DNA of 64,000 nucleotides, taken from NCBI RefSeq assembly GCF_000381885.1, contig NZ_KB907216.1:124001-188000 (forward strand). The letters run 5' to 3'. Shown here piece by piece: positions 16,920-25,882 of this stretch (its first letter is position 1; every line of letters begins with the position of its first letter). A model generated the notes under the pieces. That model was not told the origin of the DNA and ran no database searches. It was given only the letters and a program-made list of their open reading frames with translations. Source of the DNA: Actinomadura atramentaria DSM 43919 (lineage in GTDB: Bacteria; Actinomycetota; Actinomycetes; Streptosporangiales; Streptosporangiaceae). A program made the translations under genes and the position numbers.

Positions 16920-17800
16920 CCGAGGACGGTCCGCGCGGCGGTGATGTCCAGCGTCCGCTCGACGGCCAGGTGCCCGACCGCGTACCGGGTGAGGCGCGGC
17001 GGGGACGGCCGCCGCGCCAGCAGGAACGCGCCCTCGACCGCCGCCGCCACCGGCGCCGCGAGCCGCGCCGGGACGTACACCGGCCGGGCGCGCACGCCGC
17101 GTTCGGCGAGGATCGCGCGCAGGGCGTCGTCGAGCACGACCGGCTCGGCGTCGGTCACGTTGAACACGCCGCGCCCGACCGGCCCGGTCGCGGCGAGCGC
17201 GCACGCGGCGGCGAGGTTGCCGACCGAGGTCAGGCTGACGAGCTGCCGTCCCGTCCCGGCCGCGACGAGCAGCGGCCCGCGCACCGCGCCGAGCACGCGC
17301 GGCAGCAGCGTCGTGTCGCCCGGCCCGTACACGGCGTGCGGCCGCAGCACGATCGCCCCGCGCCCCGCCGCGACCCGTTCCGCGGTCGCCTTGGACGCCC
17401 CGTACGCGTTGACGTACCGCGCGACGGGCGCGGCGTCCTCGGTCGCGCGGACGGTCGGCCGCGCCGGGTCGTACACGCTCGCGGTGCTGACGTGGACGAA
17501 CCGCGCGTCCGGGAACGCCGCGAGCGCCGCCCGCGTCCCGCCGACGTTGACGGCGAACATCTCCGCCGCGCTCCCCCAGTCGGTGACGCTCCCCGCGCAG
17601 TGGACGACCGCGTCCACGGCCGGGAGACCGCGCGGCGCCGCGCCCGTCAGGTCCCACGCCCGGTACGGCGCGCCCCCGACGTGCGCGGCGGCCACCCGCG
17701 CGCGCCGCCCGAACGCCGCGACCGCGACGCCCCGCGCGACGAGCTCCCGGCACACCGCACCCCCGACGAACCCCGACGCCCCCGTCACCGCGACCCTCAT
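16874..17800 (-). CDS. NAD(P)-dependent sugar-epimerase-fold reductase, OleD-like
   Basis: A 308-residue extended short-chain dehydrogenase. The N-terminal Rossmann motif is VTGASGFVGGAV (residues 5-16); active-site residues are in HVSTASVY and YVNAYGASK (YxxxK). The family includes sterol 3-beta-hydroxysteroid dehydrogenase-like enzymes and OleD, which reduces a 2-alkyl-3-ketoacid to the beta-hydroxy acid. OleD is favoured because an OleC-like ligase and an OleA-like ketosynthase are in the same coupled operon. ATG overlaps the ligase stop (ATGA). Last gene of the five-gene cluster. Confidence 0.78.
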   Translation of the reverse strand: MRVAVTGASGFVGGAVCRELVARGVAVAAFGRRARVAAAHVGGAPYRAWDLTGAAPRGLPAVDAVVHCAGSVTDWGSAAEMFAVNVGGTRAALAAFPDARFVHVSTASVYDPARPTVRATEDAAPVARYVNAYGASKATAERVAAGRGAIVLRPHAVYGPGDTTLLPRVLGAVRGPLLVAAGTGRQLVSLTSVGNLAAACALAATGPVGRGVFNVTDAEPVVLDDALRAILAERGVRARPVYVPARLAAPVAAAVEGAFLLARRPSPPRLTRYAVGHLAVERTLDITAARTVLGYDPAPTSFAGATDW

Positions 17801-19296
17801 GCCGCGCCTCCGGCGACCAGCTCGCGCAGCAGCGCCCGGTCCAGCTTGCGGGACCGCCCCGAGCGCGGCAGCTCCGGCAGCACCACGACCTCGTCCGGCA
17901 GCGCCGCGTGGTCGAGCACGCCGGGCAGGCGGCGGCGCAGCTCGGCCGGGTCCGCCGTCCCGGTGACGGCGAGGACGACGCGCTCGTCGCCGGTCGCCGC
18001 GTCCGGGACGCCGACGATCGCCGCCTCGGTCACGCCGGGCAGCGCCGCGACCGCCGGTTCGTACAGGCCCGGGTACAGGTTGAACTTCCCCCGGATCAGC
18101 ATGTCCTTCTTGCGGCCGGTCAGGACGATCCGCCCGCCGTCGAGCCGCGCGAGGTCGCCGGTCGCGAGCCGGTCCAGCGGCGGTTCGCCGAGGTAGCCCA
18201 GGCACAGGTTCGGCCCGGACAGCAGCAGTTCGCCGTCCGCCGCGAGCGCGGCGTCGGCCAGCGGCGCGCCGAGCAGGTCCCCGGCCGCGCCGGACTCGGT
18301 GTGCGCGAGCTTCTCGGCGGCCGACGCGACCGCGACCGGCAGGATCTCCGTCATCCCGTACACCGACAGCACCTCGGCGGTCGGCGCGGCGGCGACGGCG
18401 CGGCGCAGCAGCGCGGCGGGCGCGGGCGCGGCCCCGAGCAGGACGTACCGCAGCGTCTCGGGCAGCCGCGGCCGGACGTCCAGGACGTCGGCGAGGTGGA
18501 CGGGCACGCAGAACGTGTGCGTCGCGCCGCGCGCGGCCAGGTCGCGCGCGAACCGCTCCGGCGTCCCGCCGAGCGGCGGCAGCGACCAGCGCGCGCCGAC
18601 GAGCAGCGCGGGCAGGCCCAGCATGAGCTGGTCGGTGTGGACGGTGTCGCCGGGCCCGAGCGGGAGCCGCGCCCGCAGGACGTCGAGCGCGGCGGCCAGC
18701 GACGCCTGCGTGTGGACGACCGCGCGCGGCCGCTCGGTCGTCCCCGACGTGAAGATGACGACGGCGGGCGCGTCCGGCGGCCCGTCCAGCCCCGGCTCGG
18801 GCGCCGGGCCGCGCAGGATCGCCCCCAGCGACAGCGCGCCGCGCGGCACGCCGGGCAGCCGCGGCCCGACGCGCACGTGCCGGGCCGCGCCGAGCCGCGC
18901 CAGGTCGGGCAGCGCCAGCCCGCGCCGCCGCGCCAGCGCCCGGCCGACCGCCGAGCCGCCCGCCGCGTACAGCAACGACTCGGCGGCCGACCACGTCGGC
19001 GCGGCGAGCCGCAGCCGCGCGGCGAACATCTCCGGCCCCGCGCCGGGGTCGGCGAACACCACGACGCCGCCCGCCGCGACGGCGCCGAGCGCGAGCACCA
19101 GCGACGCCGGGGACGGCCGCACCGAGAACAGGACGCGCTCCCCCGGCCGCAGTCCGGCGGCCATCAGCCCGTGCCGGACGGCGAGGACGCGGCGGCGCAG
19201 CTCCCCGAAGGTCAGCTCCGCGCCGTCCCCGGCGACGAGCGCGACGTCCCCGGGCGCGGCGGCGGCCCGGTCGAGCAGGCGGCGGACGAGCGTCAT
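17797..19296 (-). CDS. AMP-dependent ligase, OleC-like (beta-lactone synthetase type)
   Basis: A 499-residue ANL-superfamily enzyme. P-loop VIFTSGTTERPRAVVHTQ, A5 motif SVYGMTEILPVAV, LATGDLARLDGGRIVLTGRK and the C-terminal lysine region PRSGRSRKLDRALL are all present. The glutamate in place of glycine in SGTTERPR is shared by OleC-type enzymes. OleC converts a 2-alkyl-3-hydroxy acid to a cis-beta-lactone using ATP. That activity is inferred from family features and the neighbouring OleA- and OleD-like genes. Coupled to both neighbours by ATGA overlaps. Confidence 0.78.
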   Translation of the reverse strand: MTLVRRLLDRAAAAPGDVALVAGDGAELTFGELRRRVLAVRHGLMAAGLRPGERVLFSVRPSPASLVLALGAVAAGGVVVFADPGAGPEMFAARLRLAAPTWSAAESLLYAAGGSAVGRALARRRGLALPDLARLGAARHVRVGPRLPGVPRGALSLGAILRGPAPEPGLDGPPDAPAVVIFTSGTTERPRAVVHTQASLAAALDVLRARLPLGPGDTVHTDQLMLGLPALLVGARWSLPPLGGTPERFARDLAARGATHTFCVPVHLADVLDVRPRLPETLRYVLLGAAPAPAALLRRAVAAAPTAEVLSVYGMTEILPVAVASAAEKLAHTESGAAGDLLGAPLADAALAADGELLLSGPNLCLGYLGEPPLDRLATGDLARLDGGRIVLTGRKKDMLIRGKFNLYPGLYEPAVAALPGVTEAAIVGVPDAATGDERVVLAVTGTADPAELRRRLPGVLDHAALPDEVVVLPELPRSGRSRKLDRALLRELVAGGAA

Positions 19297-20444
19297 GGCG
19301 TTTCCCTCCGGACGGTGAGCCGCCGGTAGGCGGGCAGCAGGACCCGGCGCGCGGCGGCGCGGCCGGTGACGGTGAGCGGGGCGGCGTCCAGCAGCGTCCC
19401 GGCGACCGCGCGGACCTCCGCGAGCGCGAGCGGGTAGCCGAGGCAGAAGTGCGGTCCCGCGCCGAACCAGAGCCGGCGCAGCTCGGGCGCGGCGGGGCGG
19501 GCGGGCGCGAACGGCCCGGCGGCGCGGCAGCAGGTGTGGGTGGCGATGACGATCCGGTCGCCGGGCGTCACGCGCGTCCCGGCGACGGCGGCGGGCCGGT
19601 GGACGCTGCGCAGCATCACCGGAGTCGGGGTGGTGACGCGCATCGCCTCGTCGATCGCGCCGTCCAGCAGCGCGCGGTCGCGGGCGACGGCGTCGAGCGT
19701 CCCGCTGTCGTGCAGGAGCGCGACCAGGCGCGGCAGCAGCGTCGCGACGGTCTCGGTGCCGGTGAGGAAGAACGCCCCGGCCGCGCCGCGCGCCTCGGCG
19801 GCGGACAGGCCGAGGGCGCGCATCCGGCCCATCACGGTCCGCTCGTCCCCGGCGGCGTACGCGGCGGCGGCCGCGTCGCCGAGCGGCGCGAGGACGGCGC
19901 GGGCGCGCGCGACCTGCGCGGGCGTCAGCCGCCGGGTGCGCAGGGACACGAGCGCGGTGATCCGCTCGCCCTCGGCGTACAGGCGGCGGTGGTCGGCTCC
20001 GTCCAGGCCGATGACGGCGGCGATGACCGCGCCCGCCGCGGCCTTCGCCGCCGCGACGACGTCGACCTCCGCTCCGGCGCGCAGGCGCGCGGCCAGCTCC
20101 GCCAGCGGCCCGGCCAGCACGCGCCCGCACAGTTCGGCGGTGTTCGCGGGCGTGAACAGGCCCGCGAGCTTGCGGCGCAGCTCGCGGTGCGCGTCGCCCT
20201 CCATGTTGAGGAGCACGGACGGGCCGAGGACGGGCGTCCACAGGTCGCCGGGCGAGCCGGGGCCGTCCTTGCGGAACGTCGCGCCGTCCAGCAGCACGTC
20301 GCGGGCGACCGCCGCGTCGTTCACGACGACGCCGACGCCGGGCACCCGCACGACCGGCCCGGCGGCGGCGAGCCCGCGCAGCAGGGGGTACGCCACGGGA
20401 TGCGCGGCGAGGAACAGCCGCCGCTCCCAGGTGTCGGCGTTCAT
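19293..20444 (-). CDS. Cytochrome P450
   Basis: A 383-residue soluble P450. I-helix FFLTGTETVATLL carries the oxygen-activating threonine but leucine-threonine replaces the usual Ala-Gly before GTET. K-helix DEAMRV gives the ExxR pair. Haem-ligand loop LWFGAGPHFCLGYPLALAE holds the cysteine. It lies between the GT2 gene and the OleC-like gene with 4-nt overlaps on both sides, so it is probably a tailoring enzyme of that pathway. No dedicated ferredoxin is next to it. Confidence 0.88.
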   Translation of the reverse strand: MNADTWERRLFLAAHPVAYPLLRGLAAAGPVVRVPGVGVVVNDAAVARDVLLDGATFRKDGPGSPGDLWTPVLGPSVLLNMEGDAHRELRRKLAGLFTPANTAELCGRVLAGPLAELAARLRAGAEVDVVAAAKAAAGAVIAAVIGLDGADHRRLYAEGERITALVSLRTRRLTPAQVARARAVLAPLGDAAAAAYAAGDERTVMGRMRALGLSAAEARGAAGAFFLTGTETVATLLPRLVALLHDSGTLDAVARDRALLDGAIDEAMRVTTPTPVMLRSVHRPAAVAGTRVTPGDRIVIATHTCCRAAGPFAPARPAAPELRRLWFGAGPHFCLGYPLALAEVRAVAGTLLDAAPLTVTGRAAARRVLLPAYRRLTVRRETP

Positions 20445-21232
20445 CGCGCGCCCTCGTGCTCGACCGGCCGGAGATGCCGTGGCCGGATGTCCACGACGTC
20501 GGGCCGGTACCGGTGGTCGGCGTACCAGCCGAGCGTCCCGACGAGCCCGAACGCGCGCAGCCGCCGCACCGACCCGTACACGACCACGTCCCGGCGCAGT
20601 CCGTACGCGGCCGTGACGCGCCGGACGCGGTTGACCAGCGCCCGGTCCTCGTGGACGTCCTCGATGCGGGTGCGCGGGAACCCGCCCGACCGCTCGTACA
20701 GCGCGGCGGTCAGCGCGACGTTGCAGCCGGGCATCATCACGTACGGCCCAAGTGCGAGCGGGTCGCGGTTGCCGGACCGCAGCCGCCCGAACAGCGCGGC
20801 GGTCCCGATGACGGCCGGGAGCAGCCGCCGCTCCCACCACTTCAGCGGGAACTCGTCGGTGCGGGGCCGCAGCGGGCCGCTGACCATCTCCAGCCCGTCG
20901 CCGAACGCGCGCTTCACGGCCGCGACCCAGTCGCGGTCGGGCAGGCAGTCCGCGTCGGTGCGGGCCAGGTGCGTCGCGCCCGCGCGGATCGCGGCGCGCA
21001 TGCCGGTGTCGGCGGCGGCACCGGTGCCCTTCTGGGCTTCGCCGACGAGCCGCAGATCCAGCGTGGGGTTCGCGGCGGCGAACGCGCGGACGACCGCGAC
21101 GGTCCCGTCCGTACTCCCGTTGTCCACGACGAGGACGGTGAAGTGCGGATCGGTCTGCTCCGCGAGCCGCGCCAGCGTCGCACCGACCGACTGCTCCTCG
21201 TCGTAGGCCGGGACGATCACGAAGAGCCGCAT
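20441..21232 (-). CDS. Family 2 glycosyltransferase
   Basis: A 263-residue GT-A fold enzyme. The N-terminus FVIVPAYDEEQSVGATLARL and VLVVDNGSTDGT are the nucleotide-sugar site, ARTDADCLPDRDW contains the metal-binding DxD, and GGFPRTRIEDVHEDRAL is the acceptor/catalytic acid region. No transmembrane segments are present, unlike dolichol-phosphate mannose synthases. Sitting inside the oleACD-like operon with ATGA overlaps, it could glycosylate the product or a lipid intermediate; this is inference. Confidence 0.85.
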   Translation of the reverse strand: MRLFVIVPAYDEEQSVGATLARLAEQTDPHFTVLVVDNGSTDGTVAVVRAFAAANPTLDLRLVGEAQKGTGAAADTGMRAAIRAGATHLARTDADCLPDRDWVAAVKRAFGDGLEMVSGPLRPRTDEFPLKWWERRLLPAVIGTAALFGRLRSGNRDPLALGPYVMMPGCNVALTAALYERSGGFPRTRIEDVHEDRALVNRVRRVTAAYGLRRDVVVYGSVRRLRAFGLVGTLGWYADHRYRPDVVDIRPRHLRPVEHEGAR

Positions 21233-22233
21233 CACAGCTCCGCGAACAGCACGCCGAGGCTGACGCCGCCCGCCAGCCCGAGCAGCGCGACGCGGTCGCC
21301 CGAGCGGCAGCGCCCGTCGGCCAGCGCGGTCGCGAGCTGGAACGGCAGGCTCGCGGACGCCAGGTTCCCGTGCTCGGGCAGCGTCACGACGAGCTTGCCG
21401 GGCGGGATGTCCAGCATCGACCGCAGGATCTCCAGGTACGGCAGCGTCACCTGGTGGACGGCGACGACCGCGAAGTCGTCCCAGGTCAGGCCGGTCTTCT
21501 CCAGCGCCGTCCGGAAGATCTCCGGCCCGGCGGCGACGAACGCGTCCTTGAGCCGCCGCCCGTCGCCGCTGAAGTAGGTGAACTCCGGGTCGCGCGGGTG
21601 CGCGGACCCGCCGCCCGGCAGCGTCCCGATCCCCCACGCCGCCGACACCGCCGCGAAGTCGCGGTAGAACACGCCGCCGTCCGGCGCGGCCTCCAGCAGG
21701 ACGGCCGCGCCGCCGTCCGACAGCGTGTAGCCCGCGAACGCGTCCACGAACGCGGCGCGGTCGCGGACCCGCCACCGCACGGCGCGCGACGGGCTCTCCC
21801 CGGTGCAGACCAGCGCGCGCTCGGCCTGGCCGGTGCGGATCAGCGCCTCGGCCGTCTGCAGGCCGTTGAGGAAGCTGTTGCAGGCGTTCTTGACGTCGAA
21901 GACCGGGCAGGACGCGCCGAGCTTGGCCGCGACGATGTGCGCGGTCGCGGGCTCGATCATGTCCTGCGACGCCGAGCCGAACACGAGCAGGTCCAGCGCG
22001 TCCGGCGGCAGCCCCCGGTCGGCGAGCGCGGCGCGGGCCGCCGCGACGGCGAGGTCGGACGCCTGCGCGCCGTCCGGCAGGACGTGCCGGGTCCGGATGC
22101 CGGTCATGCGCTCGACGATCGTCGGCAGCGGGCGGAAGCCGTCGCTCGCGGCGGCGACGCGCGCCTCGACCTCGGCGCTGGTCATCGTGTCCGGCGGCAG
22201 GTGCGCGGCGACGGCGGTGATGCGGGCTCTCAC
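21232..22233 (-). CDS. 3-oxoacyl-ACP synthase III/OleA-like ketosynthase
   Basis: A 333-residue thiolase-fold enzyme. Catalytic triad candidates are C118 in DVKNACNSFLNG, the histidine in VAVHQVTLPYLE and the asparagine in EHGNLASASLP, in the FabH/OleA arrangement. Start is GTG 22233, five bases after GGGGAG; upstream in-frame codons extend into the promoter region. OleA carries out head-to-head Claisen condensation of two acyl-CoAs; FabH-type starter condensation is the alternative. First gene of the five-gene cluster, so it likely commits the pathway. Confidence 0.8.
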   Translation of the reverse strand: MRARITAVAAHLPPDTMTSAEVEARVAAASDGFRPLPTIVERMTGIRTRHVLPDGAQASDLAVAAARAALADRGLPPDALDLLVFGSASQDMIEPATAHIVAAKLGASCPVFDVKNACNSFLNGLQTAEALIRTGQAERALVCTGESPSRAVRWRVRDRAAFVDAFAGYTLSDGGAAVLLEAAPDGGVFYRDFAAVSAAWGIGTLPGGGSAHPRDPEFTYFSGDGRRLKDAFVAAGPEIFRTALEKTGLTWDDFAVVAVHQVTLPYLEILRSMLDIPPGKLVVTLPEHGNLASASLPFQLATALADGRCRSGDRVALLGLAGGVSLGVLFAEL

Positions 22234-22408
22234 GGGGGCTCCCCGGGGTGACGGTCGGCGCCGCGCCGGGCGGCGGGCGTGCGCCCAGCCTCGTCCGGCG
22301 GCGCCGCGCCCGACAGAGCACCGCAACCCGCTCAAATACGAGCAAACAACCCCAAGTCAGAACTGAGTATCCGGACGGAGTCCCGCCTGAGCACCCGCCG
22401 GGCCCGCG

Positions 22409-22855
22409 TCACGACAACTTCAGGTACCAGAAGGTCGCGGCCCCGGCGGCGAGCGCCAGGAACAGGACGATGCTGAGCACCAGACCCAGCCAGTTACCGA
22501 AGCCGCCCGAGCCGAGCATCGCCTCCGGCCGGACCCGGTCGGGGTTCGCCGGGTCGTACACGACGACGATCTGCTCCCCGGGCCGGAAGCGGACGCGGCG
22601 CGTGCCGACCTCGCTGACCGCCTGGCGCTCGTACCCGTCATCGCCCCGGTACCGGACGACCGGGTGGTGGACGTACTGGCCCGAGCCGGGGTTGCTGCGC
22701 GACGGAACCCAGGTCGCCCCGACATCGACGACCACACCCCACGCGCGGTGGCCGCGGGTGCGCAGTCCGCGTCGGCCGGCGATGGAGCGAACGCACCGTA
22801 CGACGAACACCAGCGGGGCGACCGGGATGATCGTTAGGACGACCAACACGAACAT
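22409..22855 (-). CDS. DUF3592 membrane protein
   Basis: A 148-residue protein with an N-terminal membrane helix (about 1-22, MFVLVVLTIIPVAPLVFVV) and a C-terminal one (about 122-145). Between them is the DUF3592 beta-rich domain: HHPVVRYRGDDGYERQAVSE, RFRPGEQIVVVYDPANPDRV. The start is ATG 22855 behind GGAAGG; a longer frame upstream is unlikely. Function of the family is unknown. Confidence 0.8.
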   Translation of the reverse strand: MFVLVVLTIIPVAPLVFVVRCVRSIAGRRGLRTRGHRAWGVVVDVGATWVPSRSNPGSGQYVHHPVVRYRGDDGYERQAVSEVGTRRVRFRPGEQIVVVYDPANPDRVRPEAMLGSGGFGNWLGLVLSIVLFLALAAGAATFWYLKLS

Positions 22856-23070
22856 TGCGGACCTTCCGTCCTGCCAGGGGGAGCACACGGGCCGGAATCG
22901 GCCCATCGTAGTGCGGTGCGCCCGCCGCGCCACGCGGGCTTTGCCCGATTTGGCAGGTTTGTGGGTTGGCGACCGTTTCCCACTGGTGACGTGAGGGGCG
23001 CGGACCGGCGGCCGTCCGCACCGCGCACGCGCGGACCCGACCGGCCGTCCCACCGTCCCGAGGAGGAGGC

Positions 23071-24039
23071 ATGGCCGAGACGCTCACCCGCAGGGAGATC
23101 ATCCTGGAGCCGTCGGCGCAGGAGTTCGCCGACGCCAACGCCGAGCGCCCCTACATCTACGAACTGCCGCCCGAGCAGGGCCGCCAGGTGCTGGAGGACC
23201 TGCAGACCGACACCGGCGTCCCCAAACCCGAGGTGGACGAGGAGTGGATCCAGGTCGAGGGCGGCCCGACCGGCACCGTGCCCGTCCGGATCGTCCGCCC
23301 GCCCGGCGCGACCGGGACGCTCCCGGTGATCCTCTACGTCCACGGCGCGGGCTGGGTGTTCGGCTCCGCGCGGACGCACGACCGGCTGGTGCGGGAACTG
23401 GCCGTCCGCGCCGACGCCGCCGTGGTGTTCCCCGAGTACGACCGCGCGCCCGAGGCGCGGTACCCGACGGCGGTCGAGCAGTGCTACGCCGTCGCGCGGT
23501 GGATCATGCGGCACGGCGCGGACAAGGGGCTGGACGCCGACTTCACGGCCGTCGTCGGGGACTCGGTCGGCGGGAACATGGCGACCGTCCTGACGATCAT
23601 GGCGGCCGAGCGCGGCGACGTCCGGTTCCGGAGCCAGGTGCTGTTCTACCCGGTCACCGACGCCGACTTCGACACCGAGTCCTACCGCGAGTTCGGCGAG
23701 GGCTTCTACCTGAACCGCGACGGCATGAAGTGGTTCTGGGACCAGTACGCGCCCGACCCGGCCGTACGCGCGGAGGTCCACGCGTCCCCGCTGCGCGCGA
23801 GCGTCGACCAGCTCCGCGGCCTCCCGCCGTCGCTGATCCTCAACGGCGAGGCGGACGTGCTGCGCGACGAGGGCGAGGCGTACGCGGCCAAGCTCCGGCA
23901 GGCCGGGGTGGACGTGACCGCCGTCCGGCTCGGCGGCATGGTCCACGACTTCGCGATGATCGACGCGCTGCGCGACAGCCGCGCCAACCAGGCGGCGATG
24001 GAGCTGGCCACCACCGCGCTCTACGACGCGCTGCACTGA
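23071..24039 (+). CDS. Alpha/beta hydrolase, hormone-sensitive-lipase-like esterase
   Basis: A 322-residue esterase. VILYVHGAGWVFGSA (about 90-104) is the oxyanion-hole HGGG motif with alanine as third residue. GDSVGGNMA is the GDSAG-type nucleophile elbow. ILNGEADVLRDEGEAYA holds the catalytic aspartate and GMVHDFAMID the histidine. ATG follows GAGGAGG at good spacing. Likely hydrolyses short or medium acyl esters; no pathway context is evident. Confidence 0.88.
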   Translation: MAETLTRREIILEPSAQEFADANAERPYIYELPPEQGRQVLEDLQTDTGVPKPEVDEEWIQVEGGPTGTVPVRIVRPPGATGTLPVILYVHGAGWVFGSARTHDRLVRELAVRADAAVVFPEYDRAPEARYPTAVEQCYAVARWIMRHGADKGLDADFTAVVGDSVGGNMATVLTIMAAERGDVRFRSQVLFYPVTDADFDTESYREFGEGFYLNRDGMKWFWDQYAPDPAVRAEVHASPLRASVDQLRGLPPSLILNGEADVLRDEGEAYAAKLRQAGVDVTAVRLGGMVHDFAMIDALRDSRANQAAMELATTALYDALH

Positions 24040-24120
24040 CCGCGTGTTCAAACGCGTGTTTGGGCCCGCCGATCGCGGCGAGGGTGGAGGCGAGAAAGCT
24101 CCAGAAGGGGGGCACGGATC

Positions 24121-24627
24121 ATGGCCCGACAGGAAGACGAGCCGGAGTACGTGAACGACGGAATCCTCGACCCCGCGCAGACCCTCGACGGCGCGCCCAC
24201 CGAGGACCCGCTGGACGAGGGGATCACGGTCCCCGAGCACTGGTCCACGGTCGAGCGCTTCGGCGCGACGGCCGAGGAGCAGCAGCAGGGCGAGACCCTC
24301 GACCAGCGGTTCTGGCAGGAGGAGCCGGACGCGGTGCAGGACACCGACGCGTCGGAGGTCGGCGAGTGGGTCTCCGACACCGAGGCCAAGCCGGGCCGGG
24401 TGGTGCCCGCCGACGACGGCGACGGCGAGCTGCTCGGCCGCGAGGTGCCGAGCGTGCGCGGGTTCGGGCCGGAGGACGACGCGATGATCGTCACCGACGA
24501 GGACGCCGACCGCGCGGCGGTGCCCGAGGACCCGCCGGACGAGAGCCTCGCGCAGGCCGAGGCGGCGCAACAGCGCGAGATGGAGCGGGACGCGGCGTCC
24601 GACTCCGACCCGAACGTCAGCGGCTGA
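24121..24627 (+). CDS. DUF5709 family protein
   Basis: A 168-residue, very acidic protein without membrane or catalytic motifs. The stretch NDGILDPAQTLDGAPTEDPL DEGITVPEHWS, followed by EEQQQGETLDQRFWQEEPD, is typical of the actinobacterial DUF5709 family, which has no known function. A GGGG purine tract precedes the ATG. Monocistronic between an esterase and a tandem repeat. Confidence 0.82.
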   Translation: MARQEDEPEYVNDGILDPAQTLDGAPTEDPLDEGITVPEHWSTVERFGATAEEQQQGETLDQRFWQEEPDAVQDTDASEVGEWVSDTEAKPGRVVPADDGDGELLGREVPSVRGFGPEDDAMIVTDEDADRAAVPEDPPDESLAQAEAAQQREMERDAASDSDPNVSG

Positions 24628-24676
24628 CCCCGGCCCGCCCCCGGCCGCGCACCCGCGCGGCCGGCTCCGCGCTCCC

Positions 24677-24805
24677 CGGGCGCGGTCAGGTCCCGATAGA
24701 AGCCGCTGGACCCCGCGCGGGCCGTGCCCGGGCGCGGTCAGGTCCCGGTAGAAGCCGCTGGACCCCGCGCGCACCGGCGGCGGCGCCCGGGCGCGGTCAG
24801 GTCCG
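24677..24805. repeat. 52/59-bp tandem repeat over the 3' end of a minus-strand gene
   Basis: The core GGGCGCGGTCAGGTCC recurs at about 24678, 24730 and 24789. The first two copies also share GATAGAAGCCGCTGGACCCC-type sequence (one base differs). The third copy includes the stop codon and last codons of the membrane-anchored protein gene, as with the allantoicase repeat. Confidence 0.75.
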
Positions 24806-25648
24806 CGTCGCGGTCCCGCACTCGTCGCGCGCGCCCCGCGCGGGGTCGGTCGAGAGGTCGTACGGATCGACGGGCGCGCCGCTCGCGGCGGCCCCGCCGC
24901 CCGCCCCGTCGAACACCGGCCGCAGCAGCCCGTCCTTGGAGCCGCAACGCACCCCGGCCGCGCCGACCGCCGTCGAGCGCAGTTCGACGGCCACCGCCGG
25001 GCCCGACCGGACGATGAGCAGCGTCGTGTCGCGCCGGACGACGACCCGCGCGACCGACCCGCGCCGCCCCGGCGGCCGCACCGCGTACACGAAGACGTGC
25101 CGGGCCTTGACCCGCACGACCGTCCGTCCCCGGTCCACGGCGGGCTCGGCGGTGATCGTCCCCCGCACCTTGACGGACGGGACCGCGGCCTCCGCCGCCC
25201 CCGGCGCGAACGACGTGACCCAGACGCTCCGGTCCGACCGCCGCGCCAGCAGCCCCGCCCGCTGCGCAGGCGTCAGCAACGCGGCGAGCGCCCGCGGATC
25301 ACGCCGATAGAGCGCCCGCTTGTCCAGATTCGCCGCCGACAGCATCTTCCGCACATGCCAGTAGGCGAGCGAGACCTCTTCCTCGGTGAACCCGGCCATC
25401 GCCCGCGGCCTGGGCGTGACGAGCCCGAACTCCCCGTCCGGCCACCGCGCCGCGGGCGACCCCGCGAACGGCGCGAGCGGATCGGGCGCGGCCGCCCGCG
25501 CGACAACGGGGTCGCCCACCGGTTCGGAAGGCCGAGGCCCCAGCACCACCGACATCCCGATCGCCATGACGATGTAGACGACCACCAGCACGCCGACGAC
25601 CCCGGCCCGACCCGCGTTCCGGACGACGCTCCCCCGCCACACCCGCAC
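24797..25648 (-). CDS. Membrane-anchored hypothetical protein
   Basis: A 283-residue protein with a short basic N-terminus, one membrane helix at about 15-36 (GVVGVLVVVYIVMAIGMSVV) and an extracytoplasmic remainder. FTEEEVSLAYWHVRKMLSAA suggests a helical segment, followed by beta-rich VRGTITAEPAVDRGRTVVRV and ARHVFVYAVRPPG. Two cysteines near the C-terminus may pair. I know no characterised homologue. Its 3' end lies in a tandem repeat. Confidence 0.6.
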   Translation of the reverse strand: MRVWRGSVVRNAGRAGVVGVLVVVYIVMAIGMSVVLGPRPSEPVGDPVVARAAAPDPLAPFAGSPAARWPDGEFGLVTPRPRAMAGFTEEEVSLAYWHVRKMLSAANLDKRALYRRDPRALAALLTPAQRAGLLARRSDRSVWVTSFAPGAAEAAVPSVKVRGTITAEPAVDRGRTVVRVKARHVFVYAVRPPGRRGSVARVVVRRDTTLLIVRSGPAVAVELRSTAVGAAGVRCGSKDGLLRPVFDGAGGGAAASGAPVDPYDLSTDPARGARDECGTATRT

Positions 25649-25819
25649 GTCGGCACCTCATTCCCTCGCCCGCTCCAGCGGAAGAGTAACGACCCTCCAC
25701 CCCCTTCGGGCGCTTTCCCCCGCTCCGACCCGCCCCACCCGAACCTCGATCAACAAGGACCTCCCGGAGCGTGGGGGAGCATGGGACCGGGGTAGAGACT
25801 TATGGTGATACCTGTGGTT

Positions 25820-25831
25820 AGACTCGAGTCT
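25820..25831. promoter_or_regulatory. Palindrome AGACTCGAGTCT upstream of cyp125
   Basis: A perfect 12-bp palindrome within TTAGACTCGAGTCTCAT, 51 bp before the cyp125 ATG. A related element occurs before the second P450 gene. It does not fit the KstR consensus. Confidence 0.5.
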
Positions 25832-25882
25832 CATCGGCGCGGCCGGGAGGGTTTCCGGCCGTGAGCGCACTGGGGAGCACCT

